DNA of 64,000 bases. It comes from Lacipirellula limnantheis (GTDB taxonomy: Bacteria > Planctomycetota > Planctomycetia > Pirellulales > Lacipirellulaceae). Under the pieces are notes generated by a model that saw nothing but the letters and a program-made list of their open reading frames with translations, was not told the origin of the DNA and ran no database searches. Both the position numbers and the translations under genes were made by a program. The stretch lies in the NCBI RefSeq assembly GCF_007746075.1, contig NZ_CP036339.1:4679786-4743785 (forward strand). Reading direction: 5' to 3'. Of this stretch, positions 26,901 through 35,484 are shown piece by piece. Each line of letters opens with the position of its first letter. Within the stretch, counting starts at the first letter, position 1.

Positions 26901-27120
26901 CGATCCCAGTGCGGCTGAGATCGCGACGCTTGGTGCGTTCCTGAAGGATCAACGGGCGCGGTTTGCCGTGGAAGGGGCCGATCCCTGGCTCTTGCTGACG
27001 ACCGACGACAGCGGACGAAACCAAACGCTGCCAGCCGGCGCCAGTGCACCGGACCTGGCGGCGTGGACGGCGCTGGCTCGCGTGGTGCTGAATTTGGATG
27101 AAACGATTACTAAAGAGTAA
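23935..27120 (+). CDS. DUF1549/DUF1553 protein with PSCyt1 and carbohydrate-binding-like insertion
   Basis: A 1061-residue secreted planctomycete protein. After the signal peptide, a PSCyt1 domain with haem motif CFHCH (48-52) is followed by DUF1549 (FVLARLDREQLKPSPVATPQTL, CAQCHTHKYDP) and C-terminal DUF1553 (LDVARWLVDERSPTAARAAVNRIW, NTPLQALTTLNES). Between them is an insertion (about 420-640) that looks like a beta-sandwich module (HYLLADGSVLAAGYAP, NHGGWNSDDNQNNNLGRFR). The role is unknown; such proteins are suspected of acting on polymers at the surface. The partner DUF1501 gene begins 89 bases later, after a repeat-rich hairpin. Confidence 0.88.
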   Translation: MLLSAHHFLRPLVLAATSSLLVLPVGGVGATERLDYSRDVRPILAANCFHCHGQDASHREADLRLDVREAPAGEEAHGAAQVVTPGEPAESELVARIISDDESLRMPPADSGKELKASEIETLRRWVEEGAEYQTHWAFVTPVRPTPPTVSDPSWVKNPIDAFVLARLDREQLKPSPVATPQTLLRRMSLDLTGLPPTLEELAAFEADLKASDSIVGKSSADAASGAQTSILAKQVDRLLASPHYGERWARLWLDAARYADSDGFEKDKPRFVWMYRDWVIDAFNADKPYNEFVIEQIAGDLLPNATQDQRVATGYLRNSMINEEGGIDPEQFRMEAMFDRVDAIGKGVLGLTVQCAQCHTHKYDPITQTDYYRLFAFLNNCDEAQMSAYTDEELAQWSATRALIDRLEEELKAAAPEWRQRMAAWEKTVTDSSGQWTTVRPELDASGGQKHYLLADGSVLAAGYAPTKHSTEFTVTLAADAKITAVRLELLNDPNLPHGGPGRSLDGLFGLSEMEVSAATAEKPTESAKLKIVSATADVNPPGRPLDPAYDDQSNERRVTGPIDYAIDGNHLTAWSADIGPGRSNVPHQAVFVLEKPLEAKAGAKLTFTLAQNHGGWNSDDNQNNNLGRFRFSVTDAEKAAADPIPAAVRKIVTIPAGERSAAQEAELFSYWRTTVPDWAEMNRRLDALWLSHPRGTTQLVLSERTERRPTHRLERGNFLAPAEEVTPGVPSFLHPLTSANPTRLDVARWLVDERSPTAARAAVNRIWLAYFGTGLVGTPEDLGTQGDLPTHPELLDWLAVEFMEHGWSQKHLHRLIVGSATYQQSAAASPQLLAQDPANRLLARGARYRVDAEMVRDVSLAVSGLLTEKIGGPSVYPPAPEFLFQPPTSYGPKVWAYDTDADKYRRGLYTFRYRSVPYPAFESFDAPRGDVACVRRPRSNTPLQALTTLNESLYLECARELARRIVSDGGTSDDARLGYAVRRCLSRDPSAAEIATLGAFLKDQRARFAVEGADPWLLLTTDDSGRNQTLPAGASAPDLAAWTALARVVLNLDETITKE

Positions 27121-27129
27121 AGGATGTCC

Positions 27130-27195
27130 GTTGTCAGTGGTCCGTGGTCAGTTGCCGTGTTTGTCTTTAGCAACTGACGACTGACGACTGACAAC
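27130..27195. repeat. Long imperfect hairpin of TCAGT/ACTGA repeats between DUF1553 and DUF1501 genes
   Basis: A 25-base arm at 27130-27154 pairs with 27171-27195 with three mismatches and a 16-base loop. Both arms consist of degenerate short units (GTCAGT and ACTGAC), the second including CGACTGA in tandem. It probably is a dispersed intergenic repeat of the genome; it may also tune expression of the downstream gene. Confidence 0.65.
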
Positions 27196-27208
27196 TGACG
27201 AATTCCGA

Positions 27209-28651
<1,443 letters not shown>

Positions 28652-28688
28652 CGGGCATACCGTGCGGAAATACAGGCGAACTGACCCG

Positions 28689-29465
28689 CTATTCGTGGAT
28701 GAGCACGCCGACGTAGAGATTGCCGTCGGTGTGCCACTCGTCGCCGCCGCCGTTGCGGCCTGAGAGCGTCTTGTGGAAGTGCTCGACGATGTATTCGTCG
28801 CTCAGCACGCCGGCTTCGTTCAGGTCGACGAAGAGCGTATCGCGCTCCTGGTCGACGTTGCCGTCGATGTGGTGAGTGATTTGCCCCGTGCGGTGGCTAA
28901 GCCCAACTCCCTTGTCGAACGCCGCCGAGCCGATCCATACGGGCCGACCGTCGGGATCAATCTTGTCGGTCTTCCAAAAGCGCACATGGTGCCGCTGCCG
29001 CGGATCGTCGCCGACCTGCTTCTCGAACGCCAGGTCCTCCTTGCGACCGAACAGATAAAGGCTGCTAACCGGCGCCTGATCGTCGGGCCGCTTGAGCACG
29101 GTCGCCTCGGCGATCTTCAAATCGGTGCTGAGGGAGAGCGGCTTCGCTTCGAGCCACTGGGCCGCTGCCAGGCCCTTGATGAGGTCGTTTTCGGTCCCGA
29201 TCAGGCTGACGTTGAGGGGGTCGCCCGGCACGTTGTCGGCGGCGCGAGTGACGTTCGGCAGATCGTTGAGCGCAGGATGCCGTGATTCAGCCACTTTCCA
29301 GACGAGGGGGAGCAGCAGGTAGGCGAGGCCGAGCCAACCGAGCAGCAACAGCAAAAACCAGCCTGCCATGCGTCTTCTCAGTCGGCGACGGTGGGGAGCG
29401 GCGGGGTCAATCGACGTCCCGCGGGCGTCGCTCAGTGAAACAATGTCGGGAGGAGTATGCTCCAT
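28689..29465 (-). CDS. Membrane-anchored LssY_C domain protein
   Basis: A 258-residue protein with one N-terminal membrane helix (GWFLLLLLGWLGLAYLLLPLV) and a C-terminal LssY-like domain. Diagnostic features are DPLNVSLIGTENDLIKGL, APVSSLYLFGRKEDLAFE, RHHVRFWK and GRPVWIGSAAFDKGVG. LssY_C is also found on PAP2 phosphatase fusions but stands alone here. ATG 29465 leaves a short cytosolic start; the frame continues upstream to 29717 without other homology. It is transcribed away from the ubiquitin-like operon and shares its promoter region. Confidence 0.78.
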   Translation of the reverse strand: MEHTPPDIVSLSDARGTSIDPAAPHRRRLRRRMAGWFLLLLLGWLGLAYLLLPLVWKVAESRHPALNDLPNVTRAADNVPGDPLNVSLIGTENDLIKGLAAAQWLEAKPLSLSTDLKIAEATVLKRPDDQAPVSSLYLFGRKEDLAFEKQVGDDPRQRHHVRFWKTDKIDPDGRPVWIGSAAFDKGVGLSHRTGQITHHIDGNVDQERDTLFVDLNEAGVLSDEYIVEHFHKTLSGRNGGGDEWHTDGNLYVGVLIHE

Positions 29466-29763
29466 ACAGATTTTCGATGCAATTGCGCTGCTGTTCCGAG
29501 AGAAATCGACGACGATCTTCGTCCATGGTACCGAGGAAGGACCCTCGGGAGCAACGCGGCGTCGGCAAGCATTTATTGCCGGAGCGCCCCGGCAACGGCA
29601 TGCATCAACGCTCAAAAACCAGCAAGAAGATTGGCAATCGCGCAGGTCGGCTGCGGGCTGGCTGCGCAAATCGGTAAGCTTCTCTAGGTTCCTGAGTGCT
29701 CGGCGGCTATAGTACACGCCGCTTCAAGGTCCGCTTCACCGGTTTTGACGTGCGCCGCTCGAC
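29466..29763. other. Divergent promoter region between LssY_C gene and Ubl operon
   Basis: About 300 bases with no supported gene. It must contain the promoter of the ubiquitin-like operon. A TATAGT sequence at about 29708-29713 is a possible -10 element, but I see no matching -35. Confidence 0.4.
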
Positions 29764-30060
29764 ATGAATGAGATCAAGATTGAGGTTTGGGACGCCACGG
29801 GCAACAAGCGGCAACTGGTCGAGGCGCCGACCGACGCCGAGGTCAATCGGCTGATCGCCGTGCTGATCGAGCGGATGAATCTGCCGCGGCACAGCCCCGA
29901 CGGACAGATGATGAGCTACAAGTTTCATCACAAGAGCTCGGGGCGGCAGCTGCTCGATACGGACACACTGACGTCGGCCAACGTCAAGGAAGGCGATATC
30001 TTGCGTCTTCAGCCTGAAATCACCGCTGGCAGCCGCAGAGGGCCGACGATTGCAACCTGA
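29764..30060 (+). CDS. Ubiquitin-like beta-grasp protein (YukD/EsaB-like)
   Basis: A 98-residue single-domain beta-grasp protein, with MNEIKIEVWDATGNKRQLVEA as the first hairpin, then a helix with VNRLIAVLIERM, and finally LTSANVKEGDILRLQPE. The closest known folds are YukD/EsaB-like Ubls. It begins an operon with E1, E2 and JAMM genes, so it is the candidate modifier. The C-terminus ends GSRRGPTIAT and not in Gly-Gly. Removal of PTIAT would expose an RRG tail (Gly93) suited to E1 activation, possibly by the JAMM protein at 31716. The next gene overlaps its end by 11 bases. Confidence 0.75.
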   Translation: MNEIKIEVWDATGNKRQLVEAPTDAEVNRLIAVLIERMNLPRHSPDGQMMSYKFHHKSSGRQLLDTDTLTSANVKEGDILRLQPEITAGSRRGPTIAT

Positions 30061-30508
30061 CTCGAACTCCCCCGAAGCGACGCCACTGGCGGAGGCGAAA
30101 TCCTGTCCCTTCTGCGGCGAGACGATCATGGCGGTGGCGAAGAAGTGCCGCTACTGCCGGTCGTACCTCGACCCGAAGCTGGCGGCGGCAAACGCCTGGT
30201 CGCCAGCGAATCGGGCGGGAACTTCGTCGGCGACCGACCGCATGCTGATGCCGGTGGGGCGGCCGGCCTCGGCAATCGCGGCCGGATACCTTGGCTTGCT
30301 GGCAATGTTCCCGGTCGTCGGCATCTTGTTTGGATTCTTGGGCATTATCTGCGGAATCCTCGCACTCAAGGCGATTGGCGAGGATCCCGAACTCGCGGGC
30401 AAGGGACGGGCCTGGTTCGGCATCATCTCGGGCGGATTCTTTTGCGTGCTGTGGGTTTGCGTGCTGGCCGCGATTATCGCTGCGGAGTCACAGCGCGGTT
30501 CGTTCTAG
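30050..30508 (+). CDS. Zinc-ribbon membrane protein (DUF4190-like)
   Basis: A 152-residue protein with a cytosolic zinc ribbon (CPFC at 19-22, CRYC at 33-36) followed by two membrane helices (about 75-105 and 120-146; GILFGFLGIICGILALKAIGED is typical of DUF4190). The TTG start overlaps the Ubl gene by 11 bases. The ribbon, CPFCGETI...KCRYCRSYLDP, is a close relative of those in the 34137 and 34720 proteins, which suggests a common binding module. It probably anchors or recruits Ubl-pathway parts at the membrane. Confidence 0.65.
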   Translation: MQPDSNSPEATPLAEAKSCPFCGETIMAVAKKCRYCRSYLDPKLAAANAWSPANRAGTSSATDRMLMPVGRPASAIAAGYLGLLAMFPVVGILFGFLGIICGILALKAIGEDPELAGKGRAWFGIISGGFFCVLWVCVLAAIIAAESQRGSF

Positions 30509-30522
30509 GAGCGACGGAGAAC

Positions 30523-31719
30523 ATGAGCGAAGCGCTTCGTATCGACCCGCTAGCGAGCGAGGGGCGCTTCTCTCGGTTCGAACTGATCGGTTGGTGGGAC
30601 CAGCGGCGATTGGCCAACGCCAAGGCCCTGGTCATCGGCGCCGGGGCGCTGGGCAATGAGATCATCAAGAATCTCGCGCTGTTGGGAATCGGCCAGATTC
30701 TGGTGGTCGACTTCGACAAGATAGAGCATTCGAACTTGTCGCGGTCGGTGCTCTATCGCGAACGCGATTGCGGCCGCCGCAAGGCCGACGCCGCGGCGGA
30801 GCGCGCCAAGGAGATTTATCCGCAGCTACGGATCGAGCCGCTCCACGCGAACGTCGTCTACGACCTCGGGCTGGGGCCCTATCGCTGGGCGGACGTCATT
30901 CTGGGCGGGCTCGACAACCGCGAAGCTCGGGTGGCGATCAATCGCGCCGCGGCGAAGGTCGGCAAACCGTGGATCGACGGGGCCATCGAGCGCCTCGACG
31001 GCGTGGCACGCGTGTTCGACCCGGCGGTCGGTCCGTGCTACGAATGCACGATGAGCGAGATCGATTGGAAAATGCTCGAGGCGCGGCGGAGTTGCGCGCT
31101 GCTGACGCGGGCCGAGATGGAAACGGGCAAGGTGCCGACGACGCCGACGACCTCGTCGGTAGTGGCGGGGATCCAGGTGCAGGAAGCCGTGAAAATGCTC
31201 CACGGCCTGGAAACGTTGTCGGGGCAAGGGTTCGTCTTCGACGGCACGTATCATCAAAGTTACGTGGTCAATTACACGCGGCTCGACGAGTGCCCCAGCC
31301 ATGAGGCGATCGAGCCGGTGGTCGAGTTGCCTTGGAGCGTGGCTGCGACGAGGGCTGGGGAGCTATTGGCGCGGGCGGCGGCCGACCTTGGCCCAGGCGC
31401 GATCTTGGAGTTCAACCATGACCTGTTGGCGACGCTCACCTGCCCGGCGTGCGACCAATCCTGGGCCCACTTGGCGTCACTAGGCAAGGTGACCGAACGC
31501 GACGCAGTTTGTCCGAAATGCGGGGCGCCCAGCGCACCGGGCATGTATCATACGCTCGCCGCTGATTCGCCCTTGGCGGAACGGACGCTGGCGGAGCTTG
31601 GCGTGCCGGCGTGGGACGTCATCGGAGCACGGATCGGCGAGCGACAGATGCACTACGAGTTTGCCGGCGACCGGGCCGAACTGCTCGGTTCGCTGTTGCG
31701 CGAGGAGAGCCCAGCATGA
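30523..31719 (+). CDS. E1-like Ubl-activating enzyme (ThiF/UBA family)
   Basis: A 398-residue activating enzyme. The adenylation domain has the nucleotide-binding GAGALG (39-44), Asp63 in VVDFD, NLSRSVL with Arg74 and Asp131 in GGLDN. Zn-ligand pairs are CYEC (172-175), CPAC (307-310) and CPKC (330-333). Cys191 precedes TTPTTSSVVAGIQVQEAVKML at a distance comparable with the catalytic Cys of UBA5-type E1s, so it is the candidate thioester site. ATG 30523 is chosen because of AGGAG and GGAG sites upstream; the frame is open further. Its stop overlaps the JAMM gene as ATGA. The combination with E2 and JAMM argues against a plain sulfur-carrier activator. Confidence 0.85.
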   Translation: MSEALRIDPLASEGRFSRFELIGWWDQRRLANAKALVIGAGALGNEIIKNLALLGIGQILVVDFDKIEHSNLSRSVLYRERDCGRRKADAAAERAKEIYPQLRIEPLHANVVYDLGLGPYRWADVILGGLDNREARVAINRAAAKVGKPWIDGAIERLDGVARVFDPAVGPCYECTMSEIDWKMLEARRSCALLTRAEMETGKVPTTPTTSSVVAGIQVQEAVKMLHGLETLSGQGFVFDGTYHQSYVVNYTRLDECPSHEAIEPVVELPWSVAATRAGELLARAAADLGPGAILEFNHDLLATLTCPACDQSWAHLASLGKVTERDAVCPKCGAPSAPGMYHTLAADSPLAERTLAELGVPAWDVIGARIGERQMHYEFAGDRAELLGSLLREESPA

Positions 31720-32921
31720 GCACCATCGACGTCAGCGATTTGGCCCGCGAGGAACTCGCGACCGCGAAGTTTCCGGTCGAGTACAGGGCGCCGTTTCGGC
31801 TGTTCCTCGACCCCGACGTGCACCGCGGCATCCAGGCGCATGCGAAGGAAGACGCATCGGTGGAGATTTGCGGGGTGCTTGTCGGCCGTTGGGGTCGCGA
31901 CGAGTTGGGCCCCTTCGCTGAAGTGACCGATTACATTCGCTGCGACAGCGCTTCGAGCAAGTTCGCCGAGGTGACGTTCACGCATGAGTCGTGGGCGCAG
32001 ATCAATCAGCAGATGGACACGAAGTTCGTCGACAAGCGGATCATTGGCTGGTATCACTCGCACCCGGATTTCGGCATCTTTCTTTCGGACCGCGACTGCT
32101 TCATCCACGAACACTTCTTTTCGGGAGCGGGACAGGTGGCGTACGTTGTCGATCCCGTGCGTGATCTGGAAGGGGTGTTCGACTGGCAAGCGGGCAAACC
32201 AACGCCGATGTCGCACTACTGGGTCGGGTCGCAGATTCGCACGGTTGAGGCGAGCCAGCGCAATCCGGCGCGTGAAGCTGCAGCGCGCGCGGGCGGAGTT
32301 TCAGTAAGCCGTGCCGGCGAGGCGCCAGATGGGGCGCCGACTTCGATCGATCGTTCCTCGTTCGGCGCCACGACGAATCTGTTGGCATGGCTGGCGCTCT
32401 TCTTGCTGGGCTATATGCTCGCGGGGGCGCGTACGCGCTGGGAGCAGGAACGGTTGGTCGAAGGGACGGTCGCTCACTTCGGCGTGACAAAGATTCTGAA
32501 AGATGGCCTCGATCCAAGCCTTGCCAAAGTGCGGAGGAACTTGCAGGCGATCGGCGCTGAAACCAAAAAACTGCCGGCGCCGAACGCCACGCTTTCGGAA
32601 GAAGAGGCGGCTACGGCCCTGGAGCAGCAGCAAACGATCGCCGATAGCCTCGCGACGACGGAGCGGATGCTTGCGGACGTGCAATCTCAATTTGCGCTGT
32701 CCGCCGAAGAACGAGTCGCCCTGGCGAAGTTTATTCTGCAGAAGCAGGCCGAGGCGGCGGAAATGTTGACGCAGCAAGGCGCTTCCGCGACGTCAGCGAA
32801 GCCGAAGGAGCCGGCGGCAACGGGTCCAGCGGCCCTCCCGCCCGACAAGCCGGTCGACCCTCTGCCCGCAAAACCGGCGGCTGACGCCAAACCCGCCGCC
32901 GAGAACACTCCGTCGAAGTAG
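31716..32921 (+). CDS. Membrane-anchored JAMM (JAB1/MPN+) isopeptidase
   Basis: A 401-residue Zn metalloprotease. The complete JAMM signature is present: Glu50 in VEICGVLVG and HSHPDFGIFLSDRD (His114, His116, Ser124, Asp127). One membrane helix at 219-238 (TNLLAWLALFLLGYML) is followed by a helical, then Pro/Ala/Lys-rich tail (to 401). JAMM enzymes of this kind remove or mature ubiquitin-like proteins. The ATG overlaps the E1 stop by four bases, so the two are co-translated. Likely roles are Ubl tail maturation and deconjugation at the cytosolic face of the membrane. Confidence 0.9.
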   Translation: MSTIDVSDLAREELATAKFPVEYRAPFRLFLDPDVHRGIQAHAKEDASVEICGVLVGRWGRDELGPFAEVTDYIRCDSASSKFAEVTFTHESWAQINQQMDTKFVDKRIIGWYHSHPDFGIFLSDRDCFIHEHFFSGAGQVAYVVDPVRDLEGVFDWQAGKPTPMSHYWVGSQIRTVEASQRNPAREAAARAGGVSVSRAGEAPDGAPTSIDRSSFGATTNLLAWLALFLLGYMLAGARTRWEQERLVEGTVAHFGVTKILKDGLDPSLAKVRRNLQAIGAETKKLPAPNATLSEEEAATALEQQQTIADSLATTERMLADVQSQFALSAEERVALAKFILQKQAEAAEMLTQQGASATSAKPKEPAATGPAALPPDKPVDPLPAKPAADAKPAAENTPSK

Positions 32922-32980
32922 TCGGCGCGCCAACGACGCTGCCCAGAGATTCTGATTCACCGGTTCAACGCAGGTCCGCC

Positions 32981-34048
32981 ATGGCCGATCCGATTCGCAT
33001 CACGACTGCCGATCTGCAGCGTCCAGAGATTAGCGACTACGTCGAAATGCAGCGTTATCTGCAGCGCGACGTGGGCGAGATCGGTCGCCAGCCGTGGCTG
33101 ATTCGCGTGATTTACGCGAATTGGTTTTATCTCTCGGTCGCTTCAGCGGTGGGCGGGCTCGTCGGCTGGGCCTGCCTCGAACCGTGGTACGACGACACTT
33201 CGACGATTGAAGAGGAGGCCGACGTCATTGGCCTGCTGATCTTTCCGATCGTCGCCGCTGGAATCGGGCTTTTTCTGGGAGCTGCGGAGGGGATTATTTG
33301 CCGCAATCCGCTTCGTGCGGTGCGCTGCGGCGCCGTGGGACTTGGCATCGGCTTCGTCGGCGGGCTGCTGACGATCATCCCCGCGGGTATTTTGTTCGCC
33401 GTGATGGCGGGCATTGCCATGAGCTTGTGGGAGAATCCTAGTGAAGGGGAGATGCCGACGGGATTGGCGCTGCTGGTGCTAATGATGGGGCGCGGCGCCG
33501 CCTGGGCGGTCGCAGGCATTCCCGCTGGCATCGGGCAGGGAATCGCCCTGCGTGAGAAGAAGGTGATGATCAATGGTTTGGTGGGCGGCGTATTAGGCGG
33601 ACTCATTGGCGGTCTGCTCTTCGATCCGATCTCGCTCGTGTTGATTGCTGACGACGGTCAGGCCACGTATAGTCGCGCGGTCGGATTCGCCACCATTGGG
33701 CTGTTCGTCGGCTTGTTCGTTGGTCTGGTCGAGGGCTGGACAAAGACGGCATGGTTGCTCATGCGCAAAGGTCCGCTCGCCGGCAAGCAGTTCATCATGT
33801 TCAAGGATACGACGGTTCTCGGCAGCTCGCCGAAGGCCGATATCTATCTCTTCAAAGACGACGCCATCGAGCCGCGGCATGCGCTGATCACCAATCGGGG
33901 CGGCCGTTTCGAGATCGAGGATTGCAACACCCCCGACGGCACCTATGTGAATGGAATACCCGTCACACGCACAGTTCTTCGTGACGGCGACAAGATCGTA
34001 CTCGGCAAAACAGTGCTTGAGTTTTCTGTGAAAGAGTCATCCGCCTAG
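32981..34048 (+). CDS. Polytopic membrane protein with C-terminal FHA domain
   Basis: A 355-residue protein. After a short cytosolic start come about six hydrophobic segments between 45 and 255. A C-terminal forkhead-associated domain follows (about 270-350: VLGSSPKADIYLF, EPRHALITNRGGRFEI, TPDGTYVNG). FHA domains read phosphothreonine. It lies 59 bases after the JAMM gene in the same direction. It could connect the Ubl pathway to Ser/Thr kinase signalling, which this organism uses heavily. The membrane part has no recognised family. Confidence 0.78.
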   Translation: MADPIRITTADLQRPEISDYVEMQRYLQRDVGEIGRQPWLIRVIYANWFYLSVASAVGGLVGWACLEPWYDDTSTIEEEADVIGLLIFPIVAAGIGLFLGAAEGIICRNPLRAVRCGAVGLGIGFVGGLLTIIPAGILFAVMAGIAMSLWENPSEGEMPTGLALLVLMMGRGAAWAVAGIPAGIGQGIALREKKVMINGLVGGVLGGLIGGLLFDPISLVLIADDGQATYSRAVGFATIGLFVGLFVGLVEGWTKTAWLLMRKGPLAGKQFIMFKDTTVLGSSPKADIYLFKDDAIEPRHALITNRGGRFEIEDCNTPDGTYVNGIPVTRTVLRDGDKIVLGKTVLEFSVKESSA

Positions 34049-34136
34049 AGCCTATTCAGCTCCCAGGCTTCGTCGATCTGTTTGACTACGTTGATCAGAG
34101 CCGCCCAAATTCCCATCGCCGCCGGAGACCCAAACC

Positions 34137-34679
34137 GTGCCGATTCAAGTTACTTGCCCGAGTTGCCAGACCACGCTGAAGACCGCCGACTCCTCGGCCG
34201 GCAAGCGGGCCAAGTGCCCCAAGTGTGGAGGGATCATCGAAATTCCGGCCGCGCCGCCGGCGCCGGCCGATGATGAGTACGCTCTCGAAGCGGAGCACAA
34301 CCCGCTGGCTGGCTTTTCTGACGAGGAGCTTTCGAACGGACCGGCGACTCCCGCGGCCAGCGATCGGAAACCGTGCCCCGCCTGCGGTGAAATGATCGTT
34401 CGCGACGCCGTGAAGTGCCGTTTTTGCGGCGAGGTGTTTGATCCCGTCCTGAAGAAACAGGAGCAAAAAGCGCGACAAGCCACCGGCGAGGGCGCCGACA
34501 TGACTACGGGCGATTGGGTCGTTGCGATTCTCTGCTCAGGCATCGGTTGCATCGCCGGCATCATTTGGATGATCCAAGGTAAGCCGAAGGGCAAGAAGAT
34601 GTTGCTCGTTTCGCTGGCAGTCCAGGGGTTTTGGTTGATCATTCAGGTATTGGCAGCAATCGGCGGTGCGGGCAGATAG
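34137..34679 (+). CDS. Double zinc-ribbon membrane protein
   Basis: A 180-residue protein with two zinc ribbons (CPSC/CPKC at 7-10 and 27-30; CPAC/CRFC at 80-83 and 94-97) and two membrane helices (128-146 and 155-175). GTG is the start. The second ribbon closely matches those of the 30050 and 34720 proteins (CPACGEMI...VKCRFCGE..DP). It has no catalytic motif; a scaffold or substrate-binding role in the Ubl pathway is inferred from the operon. Confidence 0.65.
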   Translation: MPIQVTCPSCQTTLKTADSSAGKRAKCPKCGGIIEIPAAPPAPADDEYALEAEHNPLAGFSDEELSNGPATPAASDRKPCPACGEMIVRDAVKCRFCGEVFDPVLKKQEQKARQATGEGADMTTGDWVVAILCSGIGCIAGIIWMIQGKPKGKKMLLVSLAVQGFWLIIQVLAAIGGAGR

Positions 34680-34719
34680 CTCAAGGCGTCGCAAAGGCGT
34701 GAGGGACGGCGGGACGACG

Positions 34720-35424
34720 ATGTCGGAGAAGATCATCACGTGCGACTGCGGAGCGAAAGTCCGGCTGCCGGCCGAATCGGCAAGCCGGGCGTTTCGCTGC
34801 CCGCAATGCAAAACTCCACTGGCGCTAACGGTCGACTCGCTGGTATTGGCGACGACTTCCGTCTCCGCAGGACATGCGTCGATCTGCCCGATCTGTCAGT
34901 CGCCCATCGCCGCTGGCGAACCATGCGTCACCTGCCCGGGTTGCGATTTGATCCATCATCGCGAGTGCTGGGCCGAGATTGGCGGGTGCGGAACGTTCGG
35001 CTGCAAACAGGCGCCCGCGGTGGACAAGTCGGAGCAATCGGCGCCGGCGCCATTAACGGCTTGGGGAGATACGAAGCGTTGCCCGGCGTGCGGCGAGACT
35101 ATCAAGTCGATCGCATTGCGCTGCCGTTTTTGCCAAACCGAGTTTCGTTCGGTCGACCCGATGTCGGCCGCCGATCTCCGCGTGCAAGCAATCGAAGGAG
35201 ATCAGCTCTCCTCGATGCGGCAAAGCGTCGTGGCGTTGTTCGTCGTCGCGTTGATTGGCGCCTGCGCCCCGCTGATCGCCCTGATTTCGGCGTTTTACCT
35301 CATTCCCAAACGACGGCAACTCGCGAAGTGCGGGCCGCTGTATATGATCATGGGTTGGACGGCGCTGGGGCTTTCATGCGCTTACACGCTGCTGATGCTG
35401 GTCCTTTTTGTTGCGAAGAGTTGA
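34720..35424 (+). CDS. RING-like finger membrane protein, candidate E3 component
   Basis: A 234-residue protein with three Zn modules and two membrane helices (about 168-194 and 206-232). Module one is a ribbon (C8, C10, C27, C30). Module two (56-95) is a RING-type treble clef: CPIC (56-59), CPGC (72-75), HH (79-80), CW (83-84) and GGCGTFGC, matching the bacterial RING family with the HHxxCWxxxGGC pattern. Module three (C121, C124, C135, C138) is the CPACGETI ribbon shared with operon neighbours. RING fingers recruit E2s in eukaryotes. ATG 34720 is preferred to 34666 because it starts the first ribbon; no SD was used. Confidence 0.78.
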   Translation: MSEKIITCDCGAKVRLPAESASRAFRCPQCKTPLALTVDSLVLATTSVSAGHASICPICQSPIAAGEPCVTCPGCDLIHHRECWAEIGGCGTFGCKQAPAVDKSEQSAPAPLTAWGDTKRCPACGETIKSIALRCRFCQTEFRSVDPMSAADLRVQAIEGDQLSSMRQSVVALFVVALIGACAPLIALISAFYLIPKRRQLAKCGPLYMIMGWTALGLSCAYTLLMLVLFVAKS

Positions 35425-35484
35425 CGGCCTACCTTGCGACCGGCAGGGGTGGCGGGCGACGTTGAGTGAATGTAGAGATTTGTC

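Noticed and set aside
27130..27195. Integron-type recombination site or attachment site
   Set aside because: No integrase is nearby and the arms are built from short tandem units, as in simple dispersed repeats.
29764..30060. Type VII secretion accessory protein (YukD/EsaB)
   Set aside because: The fold looks similar, but no EssC, EsaA or WXG100 gene is nearby and the E1/E2 context points to conjugation.
29764..32921. Thiamine or molybdenum cofactor sulfur-carrier pathway (ThiS/MoaD with ThiF/MoeB)
   Set aside because: No thiamine or molybdopterin genes are present, and an E2-like protein, JAMM isopeptidase and RING-like fingers accompany the pair.
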